DNA of 64,000 bases from Parietaria judaica (lineage: Eukaryota > Streptophyta > Magnoliopsida > Rosales > Urticaceae): NCBI GenBank assembly GCA_954871525.1, contig CATOZS010000011.1:310001-374000 (forward strand), in the 5' to 3' direction. The position numbers and the translations under genes are program-made. Below, in pieces: positions 24,566 to 37,903 of the stretch (position 1 is the stretch's first letter; each line of letters starts with the position of its first letter). A model generated the notes under the pieces. That model ran no database searches and was not told the origin of the DNA. It saw only the letters and a list, made by a program, of their open reading frames with translations.

Positions 24566-25618
24566 ATTAGGGTGGTATTACTAGTAATTGGGTTAGTTTT
24601 GGCATAAAAAGTTTTTGGAGCTCTTTCAAAACCCAGTTTCAACAATTAATGCGTGGTAAAAATAAAAACTGAGTCTTTTTCCCATTTAACGCGAAAAAAC
24701 CCTAATTGAACGGTATTTTAAACAAAACATGAACTTCATAATGTGTAATTTTATCTCATTTACTTATTTTAATCCCTAAATAGCGAAGCACTATCTCGTA
24801 GTTTCTATATCAAGCGGTTAACTGGTGAAAATCATTACCGAAAACTGTTAAAAATTGGTTTTCTTACGAAAGCAAATACGATATGTTCTTGATTAAATTT
24901 GAGTTGCTAGACCATAATTAGGGTGGTATTACTAGTAATTGGGTTAGTTTTGGCATAAAAAGTTTTTGGAGCTCTTTCAAAACCCAGTTTCAACAATTAA
25001 TGCGTGGTAAAAATAAAAACTGAGTCTTTTTCCCATTTAACGCGAAAAAACCCTAATTGAACGGTATTTTAAACAAAACATGAACTTCATAATGTGTAAT
25101 TTTATCTCATTTACTTATTTTAATCCCTAAATAGCGAAGCACTATCTCGTAGTTTCTATATCAAGCGGTTAACTGGTGAAAATCATTACCGAAAAGTGTT
25201 AAAAATTGGTTTTCTTACGAAAGCAAATACGATATGTTCTTGATTAAATTTGAGTTGCTAGACCATAATTAGGGTGGTATTACTAGTAATTGGGTTAGTT
25301 TTGGCATAAAAAGTTTTTGGAGCTCTTTCAAAACCCAGTTTCAACAATTAATGCGTGGTAAAAATAAAAACTGAGTCTTTTTCCCATTTAACGCGAAAAA
25401 ACCCTAATTGAACGGTATTTTAAACAAAACATGAACTTCATAATGTGTAATTTTATCTCATTTACTTATTTTAATCCCTAAATAGCGAAGCACTATCTCG
25501 TAGTTTCTATATCAAGCGGTTAACTGGTGAAAATCATTACCGAAAAGTGTTAAAAATTGGTTTTCTTACGAAAGCAAATACGATATGTTCTTGATTAAAT
25601 TTGAGTTGCTAGACCATA
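24566..25618 (+). repeat. 4-mer-spaced higher-order repeat with 148G/280G recombinants, copy 2
   Basis: Partner of 23162-24214 with the same pattern G/C, G/G, G/G. The monomer after copy 1 (24215) is A/G and the one after copy 2 (25619) is G/C, so the duplicated block is three to four monomers long. Confidence 0.75.
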
Positions 25619-26671
25619 ATTAGGGTGGTATTACTAGTAATTGGGTTAGTTTTGGCATAAAAAGTTTTTGGAGCTCTTTCAAAACCCAGTTTCAACAATT
25701 AATGCGTGGTAAAAATAAAAACTGAGTCTTTTTCCCATTTAACGCGAAAAAACCCTAATTGAACGGTATTTTAAACAAAACATGAACTTCATAATGTGTA
25801 ATTTTATCTCATTTACTTATTTTAATCCCTAAATAGCGAAGCACTATCTCGTAGTTTCTATATCAAGCGGTTAACTGGTGAAAATCATTACCGAAAACTG
25901 TTAAAAATTGGTTTTCTTACGAAAGCAAATACGATATGTTCTTGATTAAATTTGAGTTGCTAGACCATAATTAGGGTGGTATTACTAGTAATTGGGTTAG
26001 TTTTGGCATAAAAAGTTTTTGGAGCTCTTTCAAAACCCAGTTTCAACAATTAATGCGTGGTAAAAATAAAAACTGAGTCTTTTTCCCATTTAACGCGAAA
26101 AAACCCTAATTGAACGATATTTTAAACAAAACATGAACTTCATAATGTGTAATTTTATCTCATTTACTTATTTTAATCCCTAAATAGCGAAGCACTATCT
26201 CGTAGTTTCTATATCAAGCGGTTAACTAGTGAAAATCATTACCGAAAAGTGTTAAAAATTGGTTTTCTTACGAAAGCAAATACGATATGTTCTTGATTAA
26301 ATTTGAGTTGCTAGACCATAATTAGGGTGGTATTACTAGTAATTGGGTTAGTTTTGGCATAAAAAGTTTTTGGAGCTCTTTCAAAACCCAGTTTCAACAA
26401 TTAATGCGTGGTAAAAATAAAAACTGAGTCTTTTTCCCATTTAACGCGAAAAAACCCTAATTGAACGATATTTTAAACAAAACATGAACTTCATAATGTG
26501 TAATTTTATCTCATTTACTTATTTTAATCCCTAAATAGCGAAGCACTATCTCGTAGTTTCTATATCAAGCGGTTAACTGGTGAAAATCATTACCGAAAAG
26601 TGTTAAAAATTGGTTTTCTTACGAAAGCAAATACGATATGTTCTTGATTAAATTTGAGTTGCTAGACCATA

Positions 26672-27724
26672 ATTAGGGTGGTATTACTAGTAATTGGGTT
26701 AGTTTTGGCATAAAAAGTTTTTGGAGCTCTTTCAAAACCCAGTTTCAACAATTAATGCGTGGTAAAAATAAAAACTGAGTCTTTTTCCCATTTAACGCGA
26801 AAAAACCCTAATTGAACGATATTTTAAACAAAACATGAACTTCATAATGTGTAATTTTATCTCATTTACTTATTTTAATCTCTAAATAGTGAAGCACTAT
26901 CTCGTAGTTTCTATATCAAGCGGTTAACTGGTGAAAATCATTACCGAAAAGTGTTAAAAATTGGTTTTCTTACGAAAGCAAATACGATATGTTCTTGATT
27001 AAATTTGAGTTGCTAGACCATAATTAGGGTGGTATTACTAGTAATTGGGTTAGTTTTGGCATAAAAAGTTTTTGGAGCTCTTTCAAAACCCAGTTTCAAC
27101 AATTAATGCGTGGTAAAAATAAAAACTGAGTCTTTTTCCCATTTAACGCGAAAAAACCCTAATTGAACGATATTTTAAACAAAACATGAACTTCATAATG
27201 TGTAATTTTATCTCATTTACTTATTTTAATCCCTAAATAGCGAAGCACTATCTCGTAGTTTCTATATCAAGCGGTTAACTGGTGAAAATCATTACCGAAA
27301 ACTGTTAAAAATTGGTTTTCTTACGAAAGCAAATACGATATGTTCTTGATTAAATTTGAGTTGCTAGACCATAATTAGGGTGGTATTACTAGTAATTGGG
27401 TTAGTTTTGGCATAAAAAGTTTTTGGAGCTCTTTCAAAACCCAGTTTCAACAATTAATGCGTGGTAAAAATAAAAACTGAGTCTTTTTCCCATTTAACGC
27501 GAAAAAACCCTAATTGAACGGTATTTTAAACAAAACATGAACTTCATAATGTGTAATTTTATCTCATTTACTTATTTTAATCCCTAAATAGCGAAGCACT
27601 ATCTCGTAGTTTCTATATCAAGCGGTTAACTGGTGAAAATCATTACCGAAAACTGTTAAAAATTGGTTTTCTTACGAAAGCAAATACGATATGTTCTTGA
27701 TTAAATTTGAGTTGCTAGACCATA
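26672..27724 (+). repeat. Trimer 210T/219T - 148A/280C - 148G/280C without the poly-A change
   Basis: Three monomers: the CTCTAAATAGTG type, then 148A/280C with normal TTGG at 290-293, then 148G/280C. The same order occurs 1755 bp downstream at 28427-29479, but there the middle monomer has the poly-A change. This makes 26672-27724 look like the ancestral form of the trimer that later spread through domain D. Confidence 0.65.
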
Positions 27725-28426
27725 ATTAGGGTGGTATTACTAGTAATTGGGTTAGTTTTGGCATAAAAAGTTTTTGGAGCTCTTTCAAAACCCAGTTTCA
27801 ACAATTAATGCGTGGTAAAAATAAAAACTGAGTCTTTTTCCCATTTAACGCGAAAAAACCCTAATTGAACGATATTTTAAACAAAACATGAACTTCATAA
27901 TGTGTAATTTTATCTCATTTACTTATTTTAATCCCTAAATAGCGAAGCACTATCTCGTAGTTTCTATATCAAGCGGTTAACTGGTGAAAATCATTACCGA
28001 AAAGTGTTAAAAATTGGTTTTCTTACGAAAGCAAATACGATATGTTCTTGATTAAATTTGAGTTGCTAGACCATAATTAGGGTGGTATTACTAGTAATTG
28101 GGTTAGTTTTGGCATAAAAAGTTTTTGGAGCTCTTTCAAAACCCAGTTTGAACAATTAATGCGTGGTAAAAATAAAAACTGAGTCTTTTTCCCATTTAAC
28201 GCGAAAAAACCCTAATTGAACGATATTTTAAACAAAACATGAACTTCATAATGTGTAATTTTATCTCATTTACTTATTTTAATCCCTAAATAGCGAAGCA
28301 CTATCTCGTAGTTTCTATATCAAGCGGTTAACTGGTGAAAATCATTACCGAAAAGTGTTAAAAATTGGTTTTCTTACGAAAGCAAATACGATATGTTCTT
28401 GATTAAATTTGAGTTGCTAGACCATA

Positions 28427-29479
28427 ATTAGGGTGGTATTACTAGTAATTGGGTTAGTTTTGGCATAAAAAGTTTTTGGAGCTCTTTCAAAACCCAGTTT
28501 CAACAATTAATGCGTGGTAAAAATAAAAACTGAGTCTTTTTCCCATTTAACGCGAAAAAACCCTAATTGAACGATATTTTAAACAAAACATGAACTTCAT
28601 AATGTGTAATTTTATCTCATTTACTTATTTTAATCTCTAAATAGTGAAGCACTATCTCGTAGTTTCTATATCAAGCGGTTAACTGGTGAAAATCATTACC
28701 GAAAAGTGTTAAAAATTGGTTTTCTTACGAAAGCAAATACGATATGTTCTTGATTAAATTTGAGTTGCTAGACCATAATTAGGGTGGTATTACTAGTAAT
28801 TGGGTTAGTTTTGGCATAAAAAGTTTTTGGAGCTCTTTCAAAACCCAGTTTCAACAATTAATGCGTGGTAAAAATAAAAACTGAGTCTTTTTCCCATTTA
28901 ACGCGAAAAAACCCTAATTGAACGATATTTTAAACAAAACATGAACTTCATAATGTGTAATTTTATCTCATTTACTTATTTTAATCCCTAAATAGCGAAG
29001 CACTATCTCGTAGTTTCTATATCAAGCGGTTAACTGGTGAAAATCATTACCGAAAACTGTTAAAAAAAAATTTTCTTACGAAAGCAAATACGATATGTTC
29101 TTGATTAAATTTGAGTTGCTAGACCATAATTAGGGTGGTATTACTAGTAATTGGGTTAGTTTTGGCATAAAAAGTTTTTGGAGCTCTTTCAAAACCCAGT
29201 TTCAACAATTAATGCGTGGTAAAAATAAAAACTGAGTCTTTTTCCCATTTAACGCGAAAAAACCCTAATTGAACGGTATTTTAAACAAAACATGAACTTC
29301 ATAATGTGTAATTTTATCTCATTTACTTATTTTAATCCCTAAATAGCGAAGCACTATCTCGTAGTTTCTATATCAAGCGGTTAACTGGTGAAAATCATTA
29401 CCGAAAACTGTTAAAAATTGGTTTTCTTACGAAAGCAAATACGATATGTTCTTGATTAAATTTGAGTTGCTAGACCATA
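28427..29479 (+). repeat. First complete 1053-bp trimer with a poly-A monomer
   Basis: Order: 210T/219T monomer (28427), poly-A monomer (28778), 148G/280C monomer (29129). The same trimer begins at 29480, 31937, 38255, 39308, 41765 and 42818, giving seven copies. Every 210T/219T monomer from 28427 onward is followed by a poly-A monomer and then a 148G monomer, so the three moved as a unit. Confidence 0.82.
29062..29074 (+). other. A9T4 tract created by TTGG-to-AAAA change (first of 21)
   Basis: In the ordinary monomer five A, TTGG and four T occupy 285-297. Here the four middle bases are all A, giving nine A followed by four T. The tract recurs at monomer start plus 284 to plus 296 in every poly-A copy. 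Copies at 45626 and 47732 have eight A and five T, and those at 39659 and 47030 have ten A and three T, always 13 bp in total. Long A-tracts are stiff, narrow the minor groove, disfavour nucleosomes and are typical AT-hook targets; whether that matters here is inference. Confidence 0.88.
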
Positions 29480-31936
29480 ATTAGGGTGGTATTACTAGTA
29501 ATTGGGTTAGTTTTGGCATAAAAAGTTTTTGGAGCTCTTTCAAAACCCAGTTTCAACAATTAATGCGTGGTAAAAATAAAAACTGAGTCTTTTTCCCATT
29601 TAACGCGAAAAAACCCTAATTGAACGATATTTTAAACAAAACATGAACTTCATAATGTGTAATTTTATCTCATTTACTTATTTTAATCTCTAAATAGTGA
29701 AGCACTATCTCGTAGTTTCTATATCAAGCGGTTAACTGGTGAAAATCATTACCGAAAAGTGTTAAAAATTGGTTTTCTTACGAAAGCAAATACGATATGT
29801 TCTTGATTAAATTTGAGTTGCTAGACCATAATTAGGGTGGTATTACTAGTAATTGGGTTAGTTTTGGCATAAAAAGTTTTTGGAGCTCTTTCAAAACCCA
29901 GTTTCAACAATTAATGCGTGGTAAAAATAAAAACTGAGTCTTTTTCCCATTTAACGCGAAAAAACCCTAATTGAACGATATTTTAAACAAAACATGAACT
30001 TCATAATGTGTAATTTTATCTCATTTACTTATTTTAATCCCTAAATAGCGAAGCACTATCTCGTAGTTTCTATATCAAGCGGTTAACTGGTGAAAATCAT
30101 TACCGAAAACTGTTAAAAAAAAATTTTCTTACGAAAGCAAATACGATATGTTCTTGATTAAATTTGAGTTGCTAGACCATAATTAGGGTGGTATTACTAG
30201 TAATTGGGTTAGTTTTGGCATAAAAAGTTTTTGGAGCTCTTTCAAAACCCAGTTTCAACAATTAATGCGTGGTAAAAATAAAAACTGAGTCTTTTTCCCA
30301 TTTAACGCGAAAAAACCCTAATTGAACGGTATTTTAAACAAAACATGAACTTCATAATGTGTAATTTTATCTCATTTACTTATTTTAATCCCTAAATAGC
30401 GAAGCACTATCTCGTAGTTTCTATATCAAGCGGTTAACTGGTGAAAATCATTACCGAAAACTGTTAAAAATTGGTTTTCTTACGAAAGCAAATACGATAT
30501 GTTCTTGATTAAATTTGAGTTGCTAGACCATAATTAGGGTGGTATTACTAGTAATTGGGTAAGTTTTGGCATAAAAAGTTTTTGGAGCTCTTTCAAAACC
30601 CAGTTTCAACAATTAATGCGTGGTAAAAATAAAAACTGAGTCTTTTTCCCATTTAACGCGAAAAAACCCTAATTGAACGATATTTTAAACAAAACATGAA
30701 CTTCATAATGTGTAATTTTATCTCATTTACTTATTTTAATCCCTAAATAGCGAAGCACTATCTCGTAGTTTCTATATCAAGCGGTTAACTGGTGAAAATC
30801 ATTACCGAAAACTGTTAAAAAAAAATTTTCTTACGAAAGCAAATACGATATGTTCTTGATTAAATTTGAGTTGCTAGACCATAATTAGGGTGGTATTACT
30901 AGTAATTGGGTTAGTTTTGGCATAAAAAGTTTTTGGAGCTCTTTCAAAACCCAGTTTCAACAATTAATGCGTGGTAAAAATAAAAACTGAGTCTTTTTCC
31001 CATTTAACGCGAAAAAACCCTAATTGAACGGTATTTTAAACAAAACATGAACTTCATAATGTGTAATTTTATCTCATTTACTTATTTTAATCCCTAAATA
31101 GCGAAGCACTATCTCGTAGTTTCTATATCAAGCGGTTAACTGGTGAAAATCATTACCGAAAACTGTTAAAAATTGGTTTTCTTACGAAAGCAAATACGAT
31201 ATGTTCTTGATTAAATTTGAGTTGCTAGACCATAATTAGGGTGGTATTACTAGTAATTGGGTTAGTTTTGGCATAAAAAGTTTTTGGAGCTCTTTCAAAA
31301 CCCAGTTTCAACAATTAATGCGTGGTAAAAATAAAAACTGAGTCTTTTTCCCATTTAACGCGAAAAAACCCTAATTGAACGGTATTTTAAACAAAACATG
31401 AACTTCATAATGTGTAATTTTATCTCATTTACTTATTTTAATCCCTAAATAGCGAAGCACTATCTCGTAGTTTCTATATCAAGCGGTTAACTGGTGAAAA
31501 TCATTACCGAAAACTGTTAAAAATTGGTTTTCTTACGAAAGCAAATACGATATGTTCTTGATTAAATTTGAGTTGCTAGACCATAATTAGGGTGGTATTA
31601 CTAGTAATTGGGTTAGTTTTGGCATAAAAAGTTTTTGGAGCTCTTTCAAAACCCAGTTTCAACAATTAATGCGTGGTAAAAATAAAAACTGAGTCTTTTT
31701 CCCATTTAACGCGAAAAAACCCTAATTGAACGATATTTTAAACAAAACATGAACTTCATAATGTGTAATTTTATCTCATTTACTTATTTTAATCCCTAAA
31801 TAGCGAAGCACTATCTCGTAGTTTCTATATCAAGCGGTTAACTGGTGAAAATCATTACCGAAAACTGTTAAAAAAAAATTTTCTTACGAAAGCAAATACG
31901 ATATGTTCTTGATTAAATTTGAGTTGCTAGACCATA
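29480..31936 (+). repeat. 7-mer higher-order repeat (2457 bp), copy 1
   Basis: Seven monomers in order: 210T/219T, poly-A, 148G, poly-A with 29A (GGGTAAG), 148G, 148G, poly-A. The same order, including the rare 29A marker, recurs immediately as 31937-34393. Period is exactly 7 x 351 bp. By eye the two copies differ only by one adjacent pair, so this is a very recent tandem duplication. Confidence 0.92.
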
Positions 31937-34393
31937 ATTAGGGTGGTATTACTAGTAATTTTGTTAGTTTTGGCATAAAAAGTTTTTGGAGCTCTTTCAA
32001 AACCCAGTTTCAACAATTAATGCGTGGTAAAAATAAAAACTGAGTCTTTTTCCCATTTAACGCGAAAAAACCCTAATTGAACGATATTTTAAACAAAACA
32101 TGAACTTCATAATGTGTAATTTTATCTCATTTACTTATTTTAATCTCTAAATAGTGAAGCACTATCTCGTAGTTTCTATATCAAGCGGTTAACTGGTGAA
32201 AATCATTACCGAAAAGTGTTAAAAATTGGTTTTCTTACGAAAGCAAATACGATATGTTCTTGATTAAATTTGAGTTGCTAGACCATAATTAGGGTGGTAT
32301 TACTAGTAATTGGGTTAGTTTTGGCATAAAAAGTTTTTGGAGCTCTTTCAAAACCCAGTTTCAACAATTAATGCGTGGTAAAAATAAAAACTGAGTCTTT
32401 TTCCCATTTAACGCGAAAAAACCCTAATTGAACGATATTTTAAACAAAACATGAACTTCATAATGTGTAATTTTATCTCATTTACTTATTTTAATCCCTA
32501 AATAGCGAAGCACTATCTCGTAGTTTCTATATCAAGCGGTTAACTGGTGAAAATCATTACCGAAAACTGTTAAAAAAAAATTTTCTTACGAAAGCAAATA
32601 CGATATGTTCTTGATTAAATTTGAGTTGCTAGACCATAATTAGGGTGGTATTACTAGTAATTGGGTTAGTTTTGGCATAAAAAGTTTTTGGAGCTCTTTC
32701 AAAACCCAGTTTCAACAATTAATGCGTGGTAAAAATAAAAACTGAGTCTTTTTCCCATTTAACGCGAAAAAACCCTAATTGAACGGTATTTTAAACAAAA
32801 CATGAACTTCATAATGTGTAATTTTATCTCATTTACTTATTTTAATCCCTAAATAGCGAAGCACTATCTCGTAGTTTCTATATCAAGCGGTTAACTGGTG
32901 AAAATCATTACCGAAAACTGTTAAAAATTGGTTTTCTTACGAAAGCAAATACGATATGTTCTTGATTAAATTTGAGTTGCTAGACCATAATTAGGGTGGT
33001 ATTACTAGTAATTGGGTAAGTTTTGGCATAAAAAGTTTTTGGAGCTCTTTCAAAACCCAGTTTCAACAATTAATGCGTGGTAAAAATAAAAACTGAGTCT
33101 TTTTCCCATTTAACGCGAAAAAACCCTAATTGAACGATATTTTAAACAAAACATGAACTTCATAATGTGTAATTTTATCTCATTTACTTATTTTAATCCC
33201 TAAATAGCGAAGCACTATCTCGTAGTTTCTATATCAAGCGGTTAACTGGTGAAAATCATTACCGAAAACTGTTAAAAAAAAATTTTCTTACGAAAGCAAA
33301 TACGATATGTTCTTGATTAAATTTGAGTTGCTAGACCATAATTAGGGTGGTATTACTAGTAATTGGGTTAGTTTTGGCATAAAAAGTTTTTGGAGCTCTT
33401 TCAAAACCCAGTTTCAACAATTAATGCGTGGTAAAAATAAAAACTGAGTCTTTTTCCCATTTAACGCGAAAAAACCCTAATTGAACGGTATTTTAAACAA
33501 AACATGAACTTCATAATGTGTAATTTTATCTCATTTACTTATTTTAATCCCTAAATAGCGAAGCACTATCTCGTAGTTTCTATATCAAGCGGTTAACTGG
33601 TGAAAATCATTACCGAAAACTGTTAAAAATTGGTTTTCTTACGAAAGCAAATACGATATGTTCTTGATTAAATTTGAGTTGCTAGACCATAATTAGGGTG
33701 GTATTACTAGTAATTGGGTTAGTTTTGGCATAAAAAGTTTTTGGAGCTCTTTCAAAACCCAGTTTCAACAATTAATGCGTGGTAAAAATAAAAACTGAGT
33801 CTTTTTCCCATTTAACGCGAAAAAACCCTAATTGAACGGTATTTTAAACAAAACATGAACTTCATAATGTGTAATTTTATCTCATTTACTTATTTTAATC
33901 CCTAAATAGCGAAGCACTATCTCGTAGTTTCTATATCAAGCGGTTAACTGGTGAAAATCATTACCGAAAACTGTTAAAAATTGGTTTTCTTACGAAAGCA
34001 AATACGATATGTTCTTGATTAAATTTGAGTTGCTAGACCATAATTAGGGTGGTATTACTAGTAATTGGGTTAGTTTTGGCATAAAAAGTTTTTGGAGCTC
34101 TTTCAAAACCCAGTTTCAACAATTAATGCGTGGTAAAAATAAAAACTGAGTCTTTTTCCCATTTAACGCGAAAAAACCCTAATTGAACGATATTTTAAAC
34201 AAAACATGAACTTCATAATGTGTAATTTTATCTCATTTACTTATTTTAATCCCTAAATAGCGAAGCACTATCTCGTAGTTTCTATATCAAGCGGTTAACT
34301 GGTGAAAATCATTACCGAAAACTGTTAAAAAAAAATTTTCTTACGAAAGCAAATACGATATGTTCTTGATTAAATTTGAGTTGCTAGACCATA
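31937..34393 (+). repeat. 7-mer higher-order repeat (2457 bp), copy 2
   Basis: Directly abuts and matches 29480-31936, including the 29A marker in the fourth monomer (32990). The only difference I noticed is GG to TT at positions 25-26 of its first monomer (AATTTTGTTA), a private double substitution. The direct joining of the blocks explains why poly-A monomer 31586 is followed by a 210T/219T monomer rather than a 148G monomer: it marks the duplication junction. Confidence 0.92.
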
Positions 34394-37300
34394 ATTAGGG
34401 TGGTATTACTAGTAATTGGGTTAGTTTTGGCATAAAAAGTTTTTGGAGCTCTTTCAAAACCCAGTTTCAACAATTAATGCGTGGTAAAAATAAAAACTGA
34501 GTCTTTTTCCCATTTAACGCGAAAAAACCCTAACTGAACGGTATTTTAAACAAAACATGAACTTCATAATGTGTAATTTTATCTCATTTACTTATTTTAA
34601 TCCCTAAATAGCGAAGCACTATCTCGTAGTTTCTATATCAAGCGGTTAACTGGTGAAAATCATTACCGAAAACTGTTAAAAATTGGTTTTCTTACGAAAG
34701 CAAATACGATATGTTCTTGATTAAATTTGAGTTGCTAGACCATAATTAGGGTGGTATTACTAGTAATTGGGTTAGTTTTGGCATAAAAAGTTTTTGGAGC
34801 TCTTTCAAAACCCAGTTTCAACAATTAATGCGTGGTAAAAATAAAAACTGAGTCTTTTTCCCATTTAACGCGAAAAAACCCTAATTGAACGATATTTTAA
34901 ACAAAACATGAACTTCATAATGTGTAATTTTATCTCATTTACTTATTTTAATCCCTAAATAGCGAAGCACTATCTCGTAGTTTCTATATCAAGCGGTTAA
35001 CTGGTGAAAATCATTACCGAAAACTGTTAAAAAAAAATTTTCTTACGAAAGCAAATACGATATGTTCTTGATTAAATTTGAGTTGCTAGACCATAATTAG
35101 GGTGGTATTACTAGTAATTGGGTTAGTTTTGGCATAAAAAGTTTTTGGAGCTCTTTCAAAACCCAGTTTCAACAATTAATGCGTGGTAAAAATAAAAACT
35201 GAGTCTTTTTCCCATTTAACGCGAAAAAACCCTAATTGAACGGTATTTTAAACAAAACATGAACTTCATAATGTGTAATTTTATCTCATTTACTTATTTT
35301 AATCCCTAAATAGCGAAGCACTATCTCGTAGTTTCTATATCAAGCGGTTAACTGGTGAAAATCATTACCGAAAACTGTTAAAAATTGGTTTTCTTACGAA
35401 AGCAAATACGATATGTTCTTGATTAAATTTGAGTTGCTAGACCATAATTAGGGTGGTATTACTAGTAATTGGGTTAGTTTTGGCATAAAAAGTTTTTGGA
35501 GCTCTTTCAAAACCCAGTTTCAACAATTAATGCGTGGTAAAAATAAAAACTGAGTCTTTTTCCCATTTAACGCGAAAAAACCCTAATTGAACGATATTTT
35601 AAACAAAACATGAACTTCATAATGTGTAATTTTATCTCATTTACTTATTTTAATCCCTAAATAGCGAAGCACTATCTCGTAGTTTCTATATCAAGCGGTT
35701 AACTGGTGAAAATCATTACCGAAAACTGTTAAAAAAAAATTTTCTTACGAAAGCAAATACGATATGTTCTTGATTAAATTTGAGTTGCTAGACCATAATT
35801 AGGGTGGTATTACTAGTAATTGGGTTAGTTTTGGCATAAAAAGTTTTTGGAGCTCTTTCAAAACCCAGTTTCAACAATTAATGCGTGGTAAAAATAAAAA
35901 CTGAGTCTTTTTCCCATTTAACGCGAAAAAACCCTAATTGAACGGTATTTTAAACAAAACATGAACTTCATAATGTGTAATTTTATCTCATTTACTTATT
36001 TTAATCCCTAAATAGCGAAGCACTATCTCGTAGTTTCTATATCAAGCGGTTAACTGGTGAAAATCATTACCGAAAACTGTTAAAAATTGGTTTTCTTACG
36101 AAAGCAAATACGATATGTTCTTGATTAAATTTGAGTTGCTAGACCATAATTAGGGTGGTATTACTAGTAATTGGGTTAGTTTTGGCATAAAAAGTTTTTG
36201 GAGCTCTTTCAAAACCCAGTTTCAACAATTAATGCGTGGTAAAAATAAAAACTGAGTCTTTTTCCCATTTAACGCGAAAAAACCCTAATTGAACGGTATT
36301 TTAAACAAAACATGAACTTCATAATGTGTAATTTTATCTCATTTACTTATTTTAATCCCTAAATAGCGAAGCACTATCTCGTAGTTTCTATATCAAGCGG
36401 TTAACTGGTGAAAATCATTACCGAAAACTGTTAAAAATTGGTTTTCTTACGAAAGCAAATACGATATGTTCTTGATTAAATTTGAGTTGCTAGACCATAA
36501 TTAGGGTGGTATTACTAGTAATTGGGTTAGTTTTGGCATAAAAAGTTTTTGGAGCTCTTTCAAAACCCAGTTTCAACAATTAATGCGTGGTAAAAATAAA
36601 AACTGAGTCTTTTTCCCATTTAACGCGAAAAAACCCTAATTGAACGATATTTTAAACAAAACATGAACTTCATAATGTGTAATTTTATCTCATTTACTTA
36701 TTTTAATCCCTAAATAGCGAAGCACTATCTCGTAGTTTCTATATCAAGCGGTTAACTGGTGAAAATCATTACCGAAAACTGTTAAAAAAAAATTTTCTTA
36801 CGAAAGCAAATACGATATGTTCTTGATTAAATTTGAGTTGCTAGACCATAATTAGGGTGGTATTACTAGTAATTGGGTTAGTTTTGGCATAAAAAGTTTT
36901 TGGAGCTCTTTCAAAACCCAGTTTCAACAATTAATGCGTGGTAAAAATAAAAACTGAGTCTTTTTCCCATTTAACGCGAAAAAACCCTAATTGAACGGTA
37001 TTTTAAACAAAACATGAACTTCATAATGTGTAATTTTATCTCATTTACTTATTTTAATCCCTAAATAGCGAAGCACTATCTCGTAGTTTCTATATCAAGC
37101 GGTTAACTGGTGAAAATCATTACCGAAAACTGTTAAAAATTGGTTTTCTTACGAAAGCAAATACGATATGTTCTTGATTAAATTTGAGTTGCTAGACCAT
37201 AATTAGGGTGGTATTACTAGTAATTGGGTTAGTTTTGGCATAAAAAGTTTTTGGAGCTCTTTCAAAACCCAGTTTCAACAATTAATGCGTGGTAAAAATA

Positions 37301-37903
37301 AAAACTGAGTCTTTTTCCCATTTAACGCGAAAAAACCCTAATTGAACGATATTTTAAACAAAACATGAACTTCATAATGTGTAATTTTATCTCATTTACT
37401 TATTTTAATCCCTAAATAGCGAAGCACTATCTCGTAGTTTCTATATCAAGCGGTTAACTGGTGAAAATCATTACCGAAAACTGTTAAAAAAAAATTTTCT
37501 TACGAAAGCAAATACGATATGTTCTTGATTAAATTTGAGTTGCTAGACCATAATTAGGGTGGTATTACTAGTAATTGGGTTAGTTTTGGCATAAAAAGTT
37601 TTTGGAGCTCTTTCAAAACGCAGTTTCAACAATTAATGCGTGGTAAAAATAAAAACTGAGTCTTTTTCCCATTTAACGCGAAAAAACCCTAATTGAACGG
37701 TATTTTAAACAAAACATGAACTTCATAATGTGTAATTTTATCTCATTTACTTATTTTAATCCCTAAATAGCGAAGCACTATCTCGTAGTTTCTATATCAA
37801 GCGGTTAACTGGTGAAAATCATTACCGAAAACTGTTAAAAATTGGTTTTCTTACGAAAGCAAATACGATATGTTCTTGATTAAATTTGAGTTGCTAGACC
37901 ATA

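Larger units (their letters stand above)
15440..28777 (+). repeat. Array domain C: alternation of 148G and 148A types; first 210T/219T copies
   Basis: Thirty-eight monomers of 351 bp. GAACGG (148G) appears for the first time at 15587 and is nearly always paired with 280C, while 148A is mostly paired with 280G. Four copies (23513, 23864, 24917, 25268) are 148G with 280G, as expected from exchange within a monomer. The double variant CTCTAAATAGTG (210T and 219T) is in copies 22460, 26672 and 28427, always with 148A and 280G. Local 4-mer and 5-mer repeats are listed separately. Confidence 0.82.
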
